From Bacillota bacterium (GTDB lineage: Bacteria; Bacillota; UBA4882; UBA8346): a stretch of DNA of 61,512 bases. Position 1 is the stretch's first letter. Each line of letters starts with the position of its first letter. Positions 7,940 through 15,260 of the stretch are shown piece after piece. Below the pieces are notes generated by a model. That model made no database searches, was not told where the DNA came from, and worked only from the letters and a program-made list of their open reading frames with translations. The translations under genes were made by a program, and so were the position numbers. The DNA is taken from positions 1 through 61,512 of the forward strand of contig JAFABB010000015.1 of the NCBI GenBank assembly GCA_023426245.1, in the 5' to 3' direction.

Positions 7940-10543
7940 TTATAAAGTTATATTCTCGGAAAAGTCATCCCAGATATCCAGATCCGGGTCAAGTTGCAAT
8001 AGCTTTTTCAGGCAAGATGTTCCTTCCGAAGTGCGATTCAGCTTTATCAAACATTTCCCTTTATACTCAAGTCCCCATGTGTTCTCTGGGTTGATGACTA
8101 GTGCACGCTCACAACAAGCCACCGCCTCTTCATATCTTCCCAAATGATATAAGGAACGGCCTTGACTGCTGGGAAATGCGGCTTCCTCCGGATCAATTTT
8201 CTCCGAGTGTTCAAAGGCTTCCACCGCTTCGCAATAGCGGTGTAGCCTATCCAAAATCAGTCCCTTGTAATACCAAGATACATCATTTTGGGGATTATAC
8301 TCCAAAGCTCTCGTGTAACAGCTTAAAGATTCTTCATACCGTTTCAAGTGGTAGAAGGCGATTGCCTTACAAATCAAGGCAGGATAATGGTCCGAGTTGA
8401 TTTCCAGAGTGCGGTCAAAATAGGGCAGCGCCTCTTCATACCGTTTCAAGTCGTTCAATAGCCGTCCTTTTTCCTTCCAAAGCTCCGCAGCGTTGGGGCA
8501 GTTCTCAAGGGCCTCGTCGAAATGGGCCAATGCCTCTTCCGATCCGGCCAATTCACTCAATGCTTTTAGTTTATATAGCCAAGCATCCCTATTTTGTGGA
8601 TTGATATCCAAAGCCCAGTCACAAGCAGGAATAACTTCCTTATACCTTTCCAGGTAATATAAGGCGCATCCTCTTACACTCCAAGCTTTATCATCCGCCG
8701 GATTTAATTCCACGGCGCGGTCAAGACAATCCAACGCCTCCTGGTAGCGTTCCAAATCATTCAAACTTTCCGCCTTTTCCCGCCAGGCTTTGCATTTATC
8801 AGGTTCCAAAGCAATGACCTTGTCGAAACAGTCCACCGCTTCTTCATAGCGTTTCAAAATTTGTAGGGTAATTCCTTTATTAAGCCAACCTGTGGAGTAA
8901 TCCGGATTGATTGTAAGGCCGCGATTTAAATAAGCCAACGCTTCATCAAAACGCTGTAAATGAATTAGTATAAATCCCTGTTCAGCCCAGCCGTCATAAT
9001 CCCTGGGTTTGGCCTCCACATATTTTTCGCACCATGTCAAGGCCTCTGCATATTCATCAAGTTCTCCCAAAGTCCTCGCTTTTCTCAGCCAAAATTCATG
9101 ATTATCAGGAGATTTCACCAAAATTTGATCGTAACAATCCAGCCCTTCTCGAAAACGGTTTAATCTCTCTAAGGCAATCCCTTTATCTCCCAAAACCGTT
9201 TCATCATCGGGCCTCATCTCCAGCAGTCGGTCAAAATAAATCAATGCCTCTTGATATCTTTTTAAGGCATTGAATTGAATTGCCTTGGCCAAGGGTAGAT
9301 AATAATCATCCGGATCAGAATTAGAATTAAGCCAATCCAGTGCTTCCTGATTGCGACCCAACTGATTAAGGATAAGCGACTTCATATACCAGGCAATGGT
9401 CCAAGCCGGATCAATTTCAAATACTCTTTCGCAAACAGCCAAAGCTTCCGGATATTTTTTGAGAGTGAAAAAGGAAATACTTGCCAGAAGCAACTCTCTG
9501 GCGTCCAGTTTGTATGTACTAAAATCTAAAACCGGCCGTTCCCCGGTAAGCTGATAACAGCAGCCTGCCAAGGCATCAACAATCTCATCCCAATCACGTG
9601 GACGGCGCGCCGGATCTTTTTCCAGGCACTTCAGGACAAGCTCTTCCAATCCGGCGGGAATCCCTGACTTTAACTGGCGCGGCGTCATTGGAAACTGCAT
9701 CAGGTGCATATACCGCCATTCATCTACCGCGGAAGCGGTAAACATTCGGTGTCCGGTCAGTATCTCATAGAGAATGCATCCGAAAGCGTAAATATCGCTT
9801 CGAATGGTTACCGTTTCCTTTCGCCACTGCTCCGGAGCCATATAGGCCGGAGTTCCCGCATCGGAACCGGCGGCATGAACCAGGCCGAAATCGGTGATAT
9901 AGGGTTGAGCGTATTGATCCACCAGGATATTGGCTGGCTTTAAATCCCGATGGATGAATCCTGCCACTTTATTGTAGGCATATTGCATACCCTGGGCAAT
10001 CTTCAGCGCCATCTCCACCCCGACCGCCAGGGTTAACTTGGAACTCCCCAGCCAGCTTCGTAAGTCATTGCCCCCGGGATTATTAATATATTCCGTGATC
10101 ACAAAGGGTTGTTCATCAAAATTATCAACCCGGTAAGCCCGGACAATATAAGGATGTTTTTCCAGCCGGACCCAGAGCGCCGCTTCTTCCTTAAACAGTT
10201 CCAGCAGATTCTTGTCAAACCGGTACTTTTTTTGAATGGTCTTTAAGGCCCGGGGCAAATTCTGCTCATGATCATAGGTTCCATAGACCACTCCCCAGGC
10301 GCCCTGATGGATCGCCAATACTTCATAACGGTCGTCGATATAGTCGCCGATCCGGTAAAGTTCCTGATCGTCTTCAGCTGCCGCTGCTTCAGACGGCATG
10401 GCCTGGGGTTGTGCTTCGAGTACCGTATGATAACCTTCCGTGGCAAGCTTGGTTTGATCCGCATCCAGTTTAGTTTGGTAGGCATCCCTTGCCAGACAGG
10501 TCTGCTCCCCAGAAGAGGCGGCAGTATCGTTCTTTAGCTGCAT
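7940..10543 (-). CDS. Ser/Thr protein kinase with about 15 C-terminal TPRs
   Basis: 867 residues. The N-terminal 60 are low-complexity with four Thr-x-Leu motifs at T15, T24, T31 and T40, good candidates for autophosphorylation. The kinase domain (about 68-330) has a GAWGVVY loop at 81-87, the ATP lysine in ALK at 101, HRDLKPAN with the catalytic Asp at 200, DFG at 218-220 and a YMAPEQW block at 234-240. From about 350 to 865 there are tandem 34-residue TPRs with the usual W/G/Y/A/P spacing. There is no transmembrane helix, so it is a cytosolic kinase with a large scaffold. AGGAG precedes ATG 10543. The Clp-DUF1963 gene follows 31 bases after its stop, which suggests one operon. Confidence 0.93.
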   Translation of the reverse strand: MQLKNDTAASSGEQTCLARDAYQTKLDADQTKLATEGYHTVLEAQPQAMPSEAAAAEDDQELYRIGDYIDDRYEVLAIHQGAWGVVYGTYDHEQNLPRALKTIQKKYRFDKNLLELFKEEAALWVRLEKHPYIVRAYRVDNFDEQPFVITEYINNPGGNDLRSWLGSSKLTLAVGVEMALKIAQGMQYAYNKVAGFIHRDLKPANILVDQYAQPYITDFGLVHAAGSDAGTPAYMAPEQWRKETVTIRSDIYAFGCILYEILTGHRMFTASAVDEWRYMHLMQFPMTPRQLKSGIPAGLEELVLKCLEKDPARRPRDWDEIVDALAGCCYQLTGERPVLDFSTYKLDARELLLASISFFTLKKYPEALAVCERVFEIDPAWTIAWYMKSLILNQLGRNQEALDWLNSNSDPDDYYLPLAKAIQFNALKRYQEALIYFDRLLEMRPDDETVLGDKGIALERLNRFREGLDCYDQILVKSPDNHEFWLRKARTLGELDEYAEALTWCEKYVEAKPRDYDGWAEQGFILIHLQRFDEALAYLNRGLTINPDYSTGWLNKGITLQILKRYEEAVDCFDKVIALEPDKCKAWREKAESLNDLERYQEALDCLDRAVELNPADDKAWSVRGCALYYLERYKEVIPACDWALDINPQNRDAWLYKLKALSELAGSEEALAHFDEALENCPNAAELWKEKGRLLNDLKRYEEALPYFDRTLEINSDHYPALICKAIAFYHLKRYEESLSCYTRALEYNPQNDVSWYYKGLILDRLHRYCEAVEAFEHSEKIDPEEAAFPSSQGRSLYHLGRYEEAVACCERALVINPENTWGLEYKGKCLIKLNRTSEGTSCLKKLLQLDPDLDIWDDFSENITL

Positions 10544-10563
10544 CGCGATTCTCCTACTTAAAA

Positions 10564-10707
10564 ATACTTTTGCCTAAACTCTTTTACCCTTCTTCCCCGG
10601 AACAGGGAATTGGCTGAAATCTTGAGCCTATTGTTATCGACTGGCTTCAGAGCTTAAACGATAAAAACCCCAAAGGAACGCTGGTTCCCTTTAAGGGATA
10701 GGGTCCG
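10564..10707 (+). repeat. Dispersed structured repeat, intact copy
   Basis: About 144 bases that recur, inverted and interrupted, at 29066-29293. The 58 bases at 10650-10707 match the other copy almost throughout. They contain a hairpin with arms 10672-10679 and 10684-10692, a 4-base loop and one bulged C. Between the copies two base pairs change on both sides (C-G to T-A and G-C to A-T), which supports a folded RNA or DNA element. A second stem TTCCC/GGGAA lies near 10592-10609. It sits antisense to the flanking genes here, so it is not a leader riboswitch of the kinase. Confidence 0.7.
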
Positions 10708-10796
10708 AAATTAGCTTATTTTCTTCCTTTTCCGCTAGAATCCTTACTTTTCACGTTACATTAAGCCACACTATTACGTATCATTCGAAATTATCA

Positions 10797-11213
10797 TCAG
10801 TCATAATAACCCTTCTCAAACACAATAACGCCTTCTACCGGTTCATCAGGATCTTTTTCCGCTGAAGGTGCATAAACACCGATACCCAAATTAAATGAGG
10901 TTAAACCGGCATCATCAAATTGGACCAAACTATCCAGCTTCAAGAAAAGCCCTTTAACTTCAGTGTACGGTCTACCAATCAGTCTTTCACCACCCAGCAA
11001 GGGGACGGCCGGTTCAAAAAATTCGATGGCTTCACAGACGCCCGGGCTTTTATAGTAAACAAAACACCATTCATACATATCGGTTTCAAACTCATCCGAC
11101 ACCGATTTATTAACTTTTTCAAAATCATTCCCCAAAATCGCATGAACTTCTTGTTCCGTCATTCCTAATAAAATATCCCCTGCTCCCAAATTCGGTTTGA
11201 GATCAAATTTCAT
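10797..11213 (-). CDS. Small soluble protein, possible immunity-type
   Basis: 138 residues, acidic. It opens with a segment (LGAGDILLGMTEQEVHAILG) of the type that begins several immunity and lipoprotein-assembly families, where LGMT-x2-EV folds as a first helix after a strand; this resemblance is weak. No signal peptide. ATG 11213 overlaps the preceding gene's stop as ATGA, so the two are translationally coupled, with GGAGGG just inside the upstream gene. I do not recognise the family. The coupling and the array around it suggest a shared role with 11210-11977. Confidence 0.7.
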   Translation of the reverse strand: MKFDLKPNLGAGDILLGMTEQEVHAILGNDFEKVNKSVSDEFETDMYEWCFVYYKSPGVCEAIEFFEPAVPLLGGERLIGRPYTEVKGLFLKLDSLVQFDDAGLTSFNLGIGVYAPSAEKDPDEPVEGVIVFEKGYYD

Positions 11214-11977
11214 CTGTCTCCCTCCAATTGATTCGCCCGGTAATATTCTTCAGCTATCGCTTTAGCTTTCGCGTATCGCTCGGCCTTTTCTTCCTCTTGC
11301 TCGACCAATACTTCCAAAAGATCGGATAATGAATCCAATGTGTATTCCAACAGCCAAAGCCAGCCGGGGGAGCGCTTCATTTCATCTTTGTAATGCTGCA
11401 GATATTTTTGTAAAAACAACTGAAAAATAAAATCATCCATAAGCCCGTGGTTGCAAAGGAACTCTTTCAATTTGCTTTCCGTAGCTAATTTTTCAAATTG
11501 TTCCATTCCTTTCTGTCCGCAAGCTATACCGGCGCGTAAAGCGGCCAACTCAAGAGTTTCCTCACACCAGCCGTATTTACCCATGATTTCATCAATGTCC
11601 TGATGTTCATAGACTTCGTGATCCATGTCGTGCCATTCCAGATACTCCGTATATCTTGGTACATAATCTTTCGAGTAAAGGGCTAGATTGAGAGCCACAT
11701 TCCGGGCGGCGGGATTTTCCTCGTCCAGCCAAACCGGCCTGCCCTGTTTTGCGATTTGGATCAGTCCGGATAAATATTGGATAGCCAAATCCAACAAACC
11801 ATATTGAAAAATAGCTTTTTCCCAAAAAAAACCATCCGGAATCCGGCCATCATGGAAACGGATGATGATTTCATGCGTACAAAAACCTTCCTGGTTATTG
11901 CGCACATGAGGAAGATATTCCTGAAGGAGCGCTTCAATGGCAAAGGCGTATGATTCGGTACTTTCGACATCATTCAT
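11210..11977 (-). CDS. Hypothetical soluble helical protein
   Basis: 255 residues from ATG 11977, preceded by GGTGA at 7 bases; an alternative is TTG 12031 with AGGAG 9 bases upstream, which would add 18 residues. The protein is largely alpha-helical, Trp- and Tyr-rich (PGWLWLLEYTLD near the C-terminus) and ends in a strongly charged Glu/Lys/Ala helix that may be a coiled coil. No catalytic motif or signal peptide is seen. It is coupled by ATGA to the next gene. Family not recognised. Confidence 0.7.
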   Translation of the reverse strand: MNDVESTESYAFAIEALLQEYLPHVRNNQEGFCTHEIIIRFHDGRIPDGFFWEKAIFQYGLLDLAIQYLSGLIQIAKQGRPVWLDEENPAARNVALNLALYSKDYVPRYTEYLEWHDMDHEVYEHQDIDEIMGKYGWCEETLELAALRAGIACGQKGMEQFEKLATESKLKEFLCNHGLMDDFIFQLFLQKYLQHYKDEMKRSPGWLWLLEYTLDSLSDLLEVLVEQEEEKAERYAKAKAIAEEYYRANQLEGDR

Positions 11978-12046
11978 GTTTAATTCACCGATATAGGTTG
12001 CGGTATTTTTATTGGAATGAAAATTTATCAAAAATATCAACTCCTA

Positions 12047-12226
12047 TTACCCATTTAAGCGCATATCAGCCACTTCTTCTCTTTCAAAATCTATTTCTAA
12101 AATATGATCCGAAATTATTGGGTCCCCGCAAGAAATAGTTGCTCCATAATCATCTGCACGATTAAACGTAATACTGGCATGATATTGACCCCAAGCATGG
12201 AGCAACACCTCATCGCCCCTATAATC
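12047..12226 (-). pseudogene. Truncated gene remnant (about 60 codons)
   Basis: Between two intact genes, the minus strand has an open frame from just after a TAG at 12227-12229 to TAA at 12047-12049. It reads as protein-like sequence, for example LLHAWGQYHASITFNRADDY and ILEIDFEREEVADM, with no ATG start and no ribosome binding site; GTG at 12208 is the only near-N-terminal start candidate. It is best explained as the C-terminal end of a lost gene, in the same orientation as its neighbours. A very short expressed protein is possible but less likely. Confidence 0.55.
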
Positions 12227-12230
12227 CTAT

Positions 12231-12629
12231 TTATATTGAAGAACTATCGATTCCCCAAACTTCAAAAATATCATTTTCAAAATGGGTAAATAAAGTCACA
12301 TCTAAACCCAGATAATCATCTTCTCCATCCGGTGTAGGTTCTGTCAACTTTATATTCACTAAAATTCGAAATCCTATGGGGTTAACATGCTTCATATATG
12401 AAACACAATCAATATAATAATGACCTGTTATCCTGCTACGTACCGGGAATAAATTGTCATGATCATGAAAGCACACATCATCATCATTTACGTATTTTTC
12501 AATCTCTTGATGAACAATTGAAAGAATTTCCTTCCATCGTTCCAATAGTTTTTTAAACTCAGTTAAGCAAATTCCATCGTAAAATTTAATTTCGGGTTCT
12601 ACATTCTTTTTAATTTGTTCTATTTTCAT
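12231..12629 (-). CDS. Hypothetical soluble protein
   Basis: 132 residues, acidic, with an N-terminal helix-rich part (FKKLLERWKEILSIVHQEIEKY) and a C-terminal strand-rich part (GFRILVNIKLTE, LGLDVTLFTHF, IFEVWGIDSSSI). This layout is typical of small immunity-like or SUKH-adjacent proteins, but I do not recognise the family. ATG 12629 lacks a strong ribosome binding site. It lies 16 bases after the DUF1963 gene's stop and directly before the remnant at 12047-12226. Confidence 0.65.
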   Translation of the reverse strand: MKIEQIKKNVEPEIKFYDGICLTEFKKLLERWKEILSIVHQEIEKYVNDDDVCFHDHDNLFPVRSRITGHYYIDCVSYMKHVNPIGFRILVNIKLTEPTPDGEDDYLGLDVTLFTHFENDIFEVWGIDSSSI

Positions 12630-12645
12630 ATCTTGAACGCCTTAC

Positions 12646-13332
12646 TTAATAACAATCCCAATGCAAATACCATTGGTTGTCCGCTTTGGATTTCAAAATA
12701 TAAAGATTGCCGTTGTCTCCAACCATAAATCGCGGTTTTTCTTCGGAGGATATCTGAAAAACGTATTCATAATCCCCGCATGGAGACTGAATAAAAGATG
12801 CATAACCGCCTATTTTAGTACGATAATATCGCTCAAACTCTTCAAAAAAACGGTCACTCAGTTCCTCGGACTCATTGATCTCCGTCATATCAAAATAAGC
12901 CCAAGATTCTTCCCAGCAGGGATAATCCGGCTGCTCCGCCAAGCTCCACTTAATTTGAAACGGTTTATAGATTTGAACTGCCTTTGGTGTCTCCACCACG
13001 GTCAAATCCTCAATGGAATCATATTCTAGCAACCGCCAACCTTCACCGTTTTTAGCGACGGTTGTTGGTAATTCTCGCGCATTGAGATAGACTTGAAGCA
13101 ACTTGATATCGCCAAAAAAGTCTCTGCCATTGGGAATTTCTGCAGTCATGATCTGAATCACGGGCAGCATCAAGCCATCAGCATCACTGGGCCAGTCCAT
13201 AGCGTTATTTAAAACAAAATTTCCCCCAAACCAACTCTTTAAACCGTCTTCAGGCCGAAAACCTCCGATTTGCGCCATCACCGGCCTTTTGCCAATGCGC
13301 TTTATTTCAGCGAACAGACTCATTTGCTTCAC
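12646..13332 (-). CDS. DUF1963/YwqG-family protein
   Basis: 228 residues. A DUF1963 domain covers most of the protein: GGFRPEDGLKSWFGGNF near the N-terminus, AMDWPSDADGLMLPVIQI, a GGYASFIQSP motif at about 175 and an ending DNQWYLHWDCY typical of YwqG relatives. The same domain is fused to the Clp ATPase 5 kb away, where the equivalent motifs are GGNPYLPLG and GYAYFTQSDPR and the protein ends NWDCC. Free-standing members are common in Bacillota arrays with immunity genes. Biochemical function unknown. Confidence 0.85.
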   Translation of the reverse strand: MKQMSLFAEIKRIGKRPVMAQIGGFRPEDGLKSWFGGNFVLNNAMDWPSDADGLMLPVIQIMTAEIPNGRDFFGDIKLLQVYLNARELPTTVAKNGEGWRLLEYDSIEDLTVVETPKAVQIYKPFQIKWSLAEQPDYPCWEESWAYFDMTEINESEELSDRFFEEFERYYRTKIGGYASFIQSPCGDYEYVFQISSEEKPRFMVGDNGNLYILKSKADNQWYLHWDCY

Positions 13333-13471
13333 CCCAAATTCTTTTACACCAAGAACTCAAAAAAATTGATTCTAAATATTAACACGATGGTTGAGCAATG
13401 AATTATTGATAATGAACCACAGCATTTACATGAATTTAAGAGGCCAACAATTTTCATAAACAATCAAGAAA

Positions 13472-13867
13472 TTAATCAATTTGGTCATACTTTACTGACC
13501 CGAGATATTTTAAATAAATGCCTGGGGAGGTAATTTCCTTAATCCGGCCATGGTACGCAAAATCATACAGTAAAAAACCGGCGTTAAAGTCCGCTTTGGC
13601 ATCTAGCCGGAAATTTTTCGTAAATTCAGGGATAACTGATTTTGCATAGGAACAACCGGCCAACAGTTGTTCAAAATCATGCGCAGTAAAATCCCTACAA
13701 AAAGCATCACGGAAATCCTCATCAAACCAGTCAATCTTAAAATCCGTTTCAAAACTGGATTTGATGTAATCCCCATCATCCGTATAACTTCCTGAAAGAT
13801 AACTATCCAGCTCCTCATAAGTAGAGCATTTTCCCAACCATAATGAGACGTATCCTTGTTTTTCCAT
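13472..13867 (-). CDS. Immunity protein 22 (Imm22)-like
   Basis: 131 residues. It begins EKQGYVSLWLGKCSTYEELDSYL and continues with YTDDGDYIKSSFETDFKIDW, DEDFRDAF and a GCSYAKSVIPEF block; this order of motifs is that of the Imm22 family (acidic, alpha/beta, cytosolic). Family members usually neutralise nuclease-type polymorphic toxins, although many sit without a partner toxin. No toxin is seen next to it here. ATG 13867 is preceded by a GGGGG-type site (revcomp of ccccc at about 13874). Confidence 0.75.
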   Translation of the reverse strand: MEKQGYVSLWLGKCSTYEELDSYLSGSYTDDGDYIKSSFETDFKIDWFDEDFRDAFCRDFTAHDFEQLLAGCSYAKSVIPEFTKNFRLDAKADFNAGFLLYDFAYHGRIKEITSPGIYLKYLGSVKYDQID

Positions 13868-13924
13868 TCTAATCCCCCTTTCGAATTGGTTCCTGCAAGC
13901 CTTTCAAGAAAGGAATTCTTTATC

Positions 13925-14293
13925 CTACCGGGCCAAATTGTACTCCAAAAGCTGCTCATCCCAGACCAAATCATGATCATCAGCATGTACATGCCACTTT
14001 GCATCAGGTATGATGCGTCGAATCTGCGACAACAAGGCTGCCCAATGCTGCATAGCCTCCCATAACTCTTCCGGAGAGTGGTCCGGCAGCTTGGTGGCGC
14101 CTTCAAAAATAATATCTGGCCCAGTTGGATTTTGTGGATCATAGACGCAGAACAGTTCCCCATTTGAGCCGGCTGCTTCTGTCATTTGCCTAAATTCCTC
14201 CGCATACCGGGAAATCAAACTATCAATCGTTTCCTGTTCTTGATTATTGAGTTTCCGGCTCCGTCTAGCGGTGTAATAAAGCGAGATACTCAA
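13925..14293 (-). CDS. Conserved small hypothetical protein, TTG start
   Basis: 122 residues from TTG 14293; AAAGGAGAG lies 7 bases upstream and no suitable ATG is in frame, so this rare start is well supported. The protein opens LSISLYYTARRSRKL and contains ELFCVYDP, a GATKLPD loop and AKWHVHADDHDLVWDE near the end, which looks like a compact alpha/beta fold. I know similar proteins only as uncharacterised entries beside immunity genes. The spacing to the upstream DUF2262 gene is 13 bases, so they are co-transcribed. Confidence 0.7.
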   Translation of the reverse strand: MSISLYYTARRSRKLNNQEQETIDSLISRYAEEFRQMTEAAGSNGELFCVYDPQNPTGPDIIFEGATKLPDHSPEELWEAMQHWAALLSQIRRIIPDAKWHVHADDHDLVWDEQLLEYNLAR

Positions 14294-14306
14294 GGTCTCT
14301 CTCCTT

Positions 14307-15242
14307 TCACCCGTTAATATTCGCTCGCTCCGGTTGGCCGTTTCGGTTGACGGATATGGTAATACTATGTCCCCAAAACAGATCGCCGTCCCCGTACCAA
14401 ATCTCGTATTCGCCATCCTCGTTAAAAGAGATAGTCTCAATCGCCATCCGGGTTGTGAAATCAGTCTTGGTTAGCTCCGCTTCGCCTTCATCCAACCAAC
14501 TCTCATTCTTCAACTCCAGCAATTGCGCGGCGGCAAACTCCCGCATAGCGCCATCGATGGTTGCCAGCCGGCTAAGCACCGCCCGGACCAGCGGTAATAT
14601 TTCTAATGTAGCGGCCCGATTATCGATATCGATATAAATTTCAAAAGCGTTGCCTTGAGCCTGATACTTCGTTTCAAACCACTGGTACCGTTCATTAAAG
14701 GTGAGTGTACCGATGATTTCATCCTGGATGGACGGACTTTCGGCGGCAGTCTTTTGGGGCGGCGGGGGATTCTCCACTGTCGTAGGAATACTCATAAAAG
14801 CTTTTTTAATTTCGGTTTCAGCCACACCAGCCACATTGAAAGCGACTTCAAGCATGCCTTTACCTAATTGTCCGCTTGTCCCGGAGATAATGCGTTGATC
14901 AGCGGAGATAAAGCTAAACAGACTGCCGGCATATTTCATTTCCCGCACTACAAAACTGTCGGGTATCGGAAAGCTGCTCCAAGATTTACTTTCGTGATCG
15001 CAATGGTACCAATCAGCCACTTGTTTGCGGCCGCCGTTCTCCTTGGGCGGCATGTTAAGGGTTTTTACCAACCCTTTATCATTGATTGCAGCGTGCTTCT
15101 CCTGAACAATTATCAGGACGGAATAATCATTTGTCACCGCAAACGGCAGATTGATTCCTTGAATTGCAGCCCTGGCTTGCTCATCACCTTCATAAGCGCG
15201 GCCAAGATTATCCAGCATTTGATCCGTATCATAATATGCCAT
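14307..15242 (-). CDS. Protein with C-terminal DUF2262 domain
   Basis: 311 residues. The N-terminal half (1-150) is an alpha/beta region that I do not recognise, followed by a Pro-rich linker (NPPPPQ near 158). The C-terminal 140 residues fit DUF2262: IGTLTFNERYQWFETKY, an FEIYIDIDN block and an ending FWGHSITISVNRNGQ followed by an Ala/Asn turn. DUF2262 is a small-domain family of unknown function found in polymorphic-toxin neighbourhoods. ATG 15242 has GGAGGC upstream, and the ankyrin gene precedes it by 18 bases. Confidence 0.75.
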   Translation of the reverse strand: MAYYDTDQMLDNLGRAYEGDEQARAAIQGINLPFAVTNDYSVLIIVQEKHAAINDKGLVKTLNMPPKENGGRKQVADWYHCDHESKSWSSFPIPDSFVVREMKYAGSLFSFISADQRIISGTSGQLGKGMLEVAFNVAGVAETEIKKAFMSIPTTVENPPPPQKTAAESPSIQDEIIGTLTFNERYQWFETKYQAQGNAFEIYIDIDNRAATLEILPLVRAVLSRLATIDGAMREFAAAQLLELKNESWLDEGEAELTKTDFTTRMAIETISFNEDGEYEIWYGDGDLFWGHSITISVNRNGQPERANING

Positions 15243-15260
15243 GGGTTGCCTCCATACCGA

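Noticed and set aside
3609..10543. Type VI secretion regulatory genes
   Set aside because: Kinase, FHA and Clp recall T6SS, but no sheath, baseplate, Hcp, VgrG or TssJLM genes are present, and the Clp keeps an IGF loop as in ClpP partners.
10564..10707. Riboswitch for the kinase operon
   Set aside because: The matching strand of the element is opposite in the two copies relative to the genes, so it cannot be a common leader.
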